Origin: Acanthosepion esculentum
Lineage: Eukaryota; Mollusca; Cephalopoda; Sepiida; Sepiidae
Assembly: GCA_964036315.1 (NCBI GenBank)
Contig: OZ038510.1
Coordinates: 79,224,349 to 79,288,348 of the forward strand
DNA length: 64,000 nucleotides
Reading direction: 5' to 3'
The notes beneath the pieces are model-generated. The model ran no database searches and was not told the DNA's origin. It saw nothing but the letters and a program-made list of their open reading frames with translations. The translations under genes and the position numbers were made by a program. This document shows, piece after piece, positions 62,440-64,000 of this stretch. The number at the start of each line of letters is the position of its first letter. Positions within the stretch are counted from its first letter, which is position 1.

Positions 62440-63430
62440 TTTTTATAATTTAGTCATGCTAATATTAGCTGTTTCCTCATAAGGAAACATTCGGCATTCA
62501 CTGACAGTCTATGTGCTATCCATTTTAGATGTTGCTGTTGTTGAAAGTCCTTAAGTGATGTGGTTTCTTTTACTTGGTACTGTTCTTTGTTTATGATTCT
62601 GTAGCACCAGTCTCTTACATAGCATGAAAATCTCGTTCTGTTTCAGAACATGACTGGAATTTTCAGGTTAATGTTTTGTTTTTGTAGCAACTTGCAGCCT
62701 ATTCTATGCTCAATTTGCTTATCTCCTATCCTAAATTTCTTCTAATTGATTCATACACTGAAGTATTTGAAGTGTTTAGTATTTACCAATTCCATACCCT
62801 GAATTTTTATGATGGATTCAGGGTATGTGCCATCATTGCTTTCTTACCAATTCCAGATCATAGTTTCTGCTCTGGAAAGATTTTTGGGGGTCTCATTTCT
62901 TGGAATACTTGTTAGAGGATGTTGATTTTTTTTTTTTTTTTTTTTTTTTGGTTCAAGAAGTGAAATCAGTATCACCGTTTTCAATTAAATGATTCAATTG
63001 GGATGTGGTATGAAATACTTAAATAATCAGTACCCATCTCTTTATATCTGTACTTGTATAGACTATTGCACCGAATAGTCAAAGAAAAGATTAGATTGGG
63101 GCTCTCATTTCCCCCTTAGCATACTCCTGATGAGATTTGAAATGTCTCTCTATTGGGGTCCTCGCCAGACATGCAAGATTTTGTAGACCAATAAAATTCC
63201 TCTGTTAGATTGGCGTATTCCATGGATTTGGAACTTGAAACGTGGTTTCTCACGGGCGCCAAGAGGATGTCTCTGTTGATGGGTTCATATCTTGCTATGA
63301 GATTGACATAGCATGTATGAAATTTCCTATTAGAGACGTATACAATTTCCTGCAGTTGTTTGATGACTTATATGGCATCATTATATCCATTATTAGAACG
63401 AAAACCAGAGTTATTCTTTAACAAATGAAA
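62440..63430 (-). mobile_element. Decayed LINE with reverse-transcriptase motifs
   Basis: Reading leftwards from 63425: NNSGFRSNNGYNDAI, VIKQLQEIVYVSNRKFHTCY, VNLIARYEPINRDILL (degenerate form of the FxDLxxAYDxxNR palm motif), then FQISSGV before GG-ESPNL, KEMGTDYLSISYHIPIES, and NIRRNLG-type sequence near 62750. Numerous stops and frame changes. The palm Asp is changed to Asn. Confidence 0.7.
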
Positions 63431-64000
63431 CTAAGAAGTTGCCAAATATATTTTATTTGAAGTTTGAAATATTCTGATTTCACTCATAATGTTGGCTCTG
63501 CACCCCATTGGTGGTGTTTCCAACCATGTGTGCGCACACATGTGTGTGTGTGTGTGTGGGTGTGCTTATATTTTTTAAAGATTAATGATTGTTCAACTGT
63601 TTAGCAATTTCCAATGTTGTGTTCTCATCATTCCATAACTTTACAAAATTTTGTTTCTCTTTTTGAAGTTACATCTTTCTTATGACCTGCAGCAACTTTT
63701 AAATTAAAAAATAAGCTTTAATAAGTACAATACCAATTATTTGCAATATGATGAACCTTCTTTCAGTTAAGTTATGAAATCTCTCAAAAAATTGTCAATT
63801 TTTCTATTTAAAACAAATATAAGCTGAAATTAATATATTTATTGTCTGAATCTTGCACATTTATAAATCTACCATTTGTCGGTGTATTTAATAAACTGTT
63901 GCCATATCTGGTCTGTTGTTCCTAGTGTGCATCTCTGGATTCTTGATAAAATCCAGGGTTTGCAATACAGTCAATCCTGACTAGGCAGTTGTCTCCAGTC
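63431..64000. other. ITFG1 intron 7 end of window
   Basis: A (TG)n lies at about 63539-63565. 63890-64000 (TTCTTGATAAAATCCAGGGT) resembles the DKIQ segment of LINE family L in sense orientation. No further ITFG1 exon is visible. Confidence 0.5.

Noticed and set aside
60255..64000. Search for ITFG1 exon 8 (a DGDGHMD-like start)
   Set aside because: No acceptor followed by a matching frame was found. GATGGTGATGGG-like sequence near 60530 is followed by a stop and repeat sequence.

Overview
This is an AT-rich, intron- and repeat-dominated animal genomic window, most likely from a cephalopod and probably an octopus. The species call is inference. It rests on metazoan gene structure with small exons in kilobase introns, tRNA-derived SINE families of cephalopod type, very long (TA)n tracts, and many decayed LINE, Penelope-like, Tc1/mariner and Tigger-like copies.

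Only two real protein-coding genes are supported, and both run off the window. On the minus strand, 31376 down to 2352 holds the first ten coding exons (375 codons) of PHKB, the beta regulatory subunit of glycogen phosphorylase kinase. On the plus strand, 32155 to 60254 holds the first seven coding exons (260 codons) of ITFG1 (TIP/LINKIN), a signal-peptide-bearing FG-GAP beta-propeller protein. The exon phases are consistent across every junction in both genes. The start codons are 778 bp apart, head to head, so the interval 31377-32154 is a probable shared bidirectional promoter. PHKB and ITFG1 are also head-to-head neighbours in human (16q12.1), so the pairing looks ancient. The two proteins have no known shared pathway (glycogen-kinase regulation versus a secretory-pathway, cell-surface propeller), so the linkage is more likely regulatory than functional.

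Layout. 1-2351: beyond PHKB exon 10, with a Tigger-like transposase relic, a 16-bp minisatellite and a mariner-type remnant. 2352-31376: PHKB exons, with introns holding LINE 3' ends (mostly antisense to the + strand), SINEs, an 18-unit TA-spaced satellite, an inverted Penelope-like pair, a tandem MITE array, large hairpins and a TIR-bearing mariner copy. 31377-32154: the promoter. 32155-60254: ITFG1 exons, with introns holding a 5S-rRNA-derived sequence joined to a tRNA-type SINE, LTR remnants, a 1.3-kb purine-free tract, a 135-bp-arm hairpin, a GC-rich tandem repeat and more transposon relics. 60255-64000: ITFG1 intron 7, with SINEs and a decayed LINE.

SINE names used below are local labels. 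SINE-A has a tRNA-like head, a GGTTCAG...AATTCC middle and a GAGGACAATAGTC tail. SINE-B is about 420 bp and contains GCATGTGGCACCTTTGGAAAG. SINE-C is about 200 bp and contains a GGAATTTGAACTC-type B box. SINE-D is tRNA-headed with a GGCTATA loop. The long translated frames over simple repeats are artefacts. No CRISPR array, operon or prokaryotic feature is present. I did not find a convincing new protein system. The most unusual items are the conserved divergent gene pair, a probable GC-AG intron, the 5S-derived element and several long hairpins inside transcribed introns.
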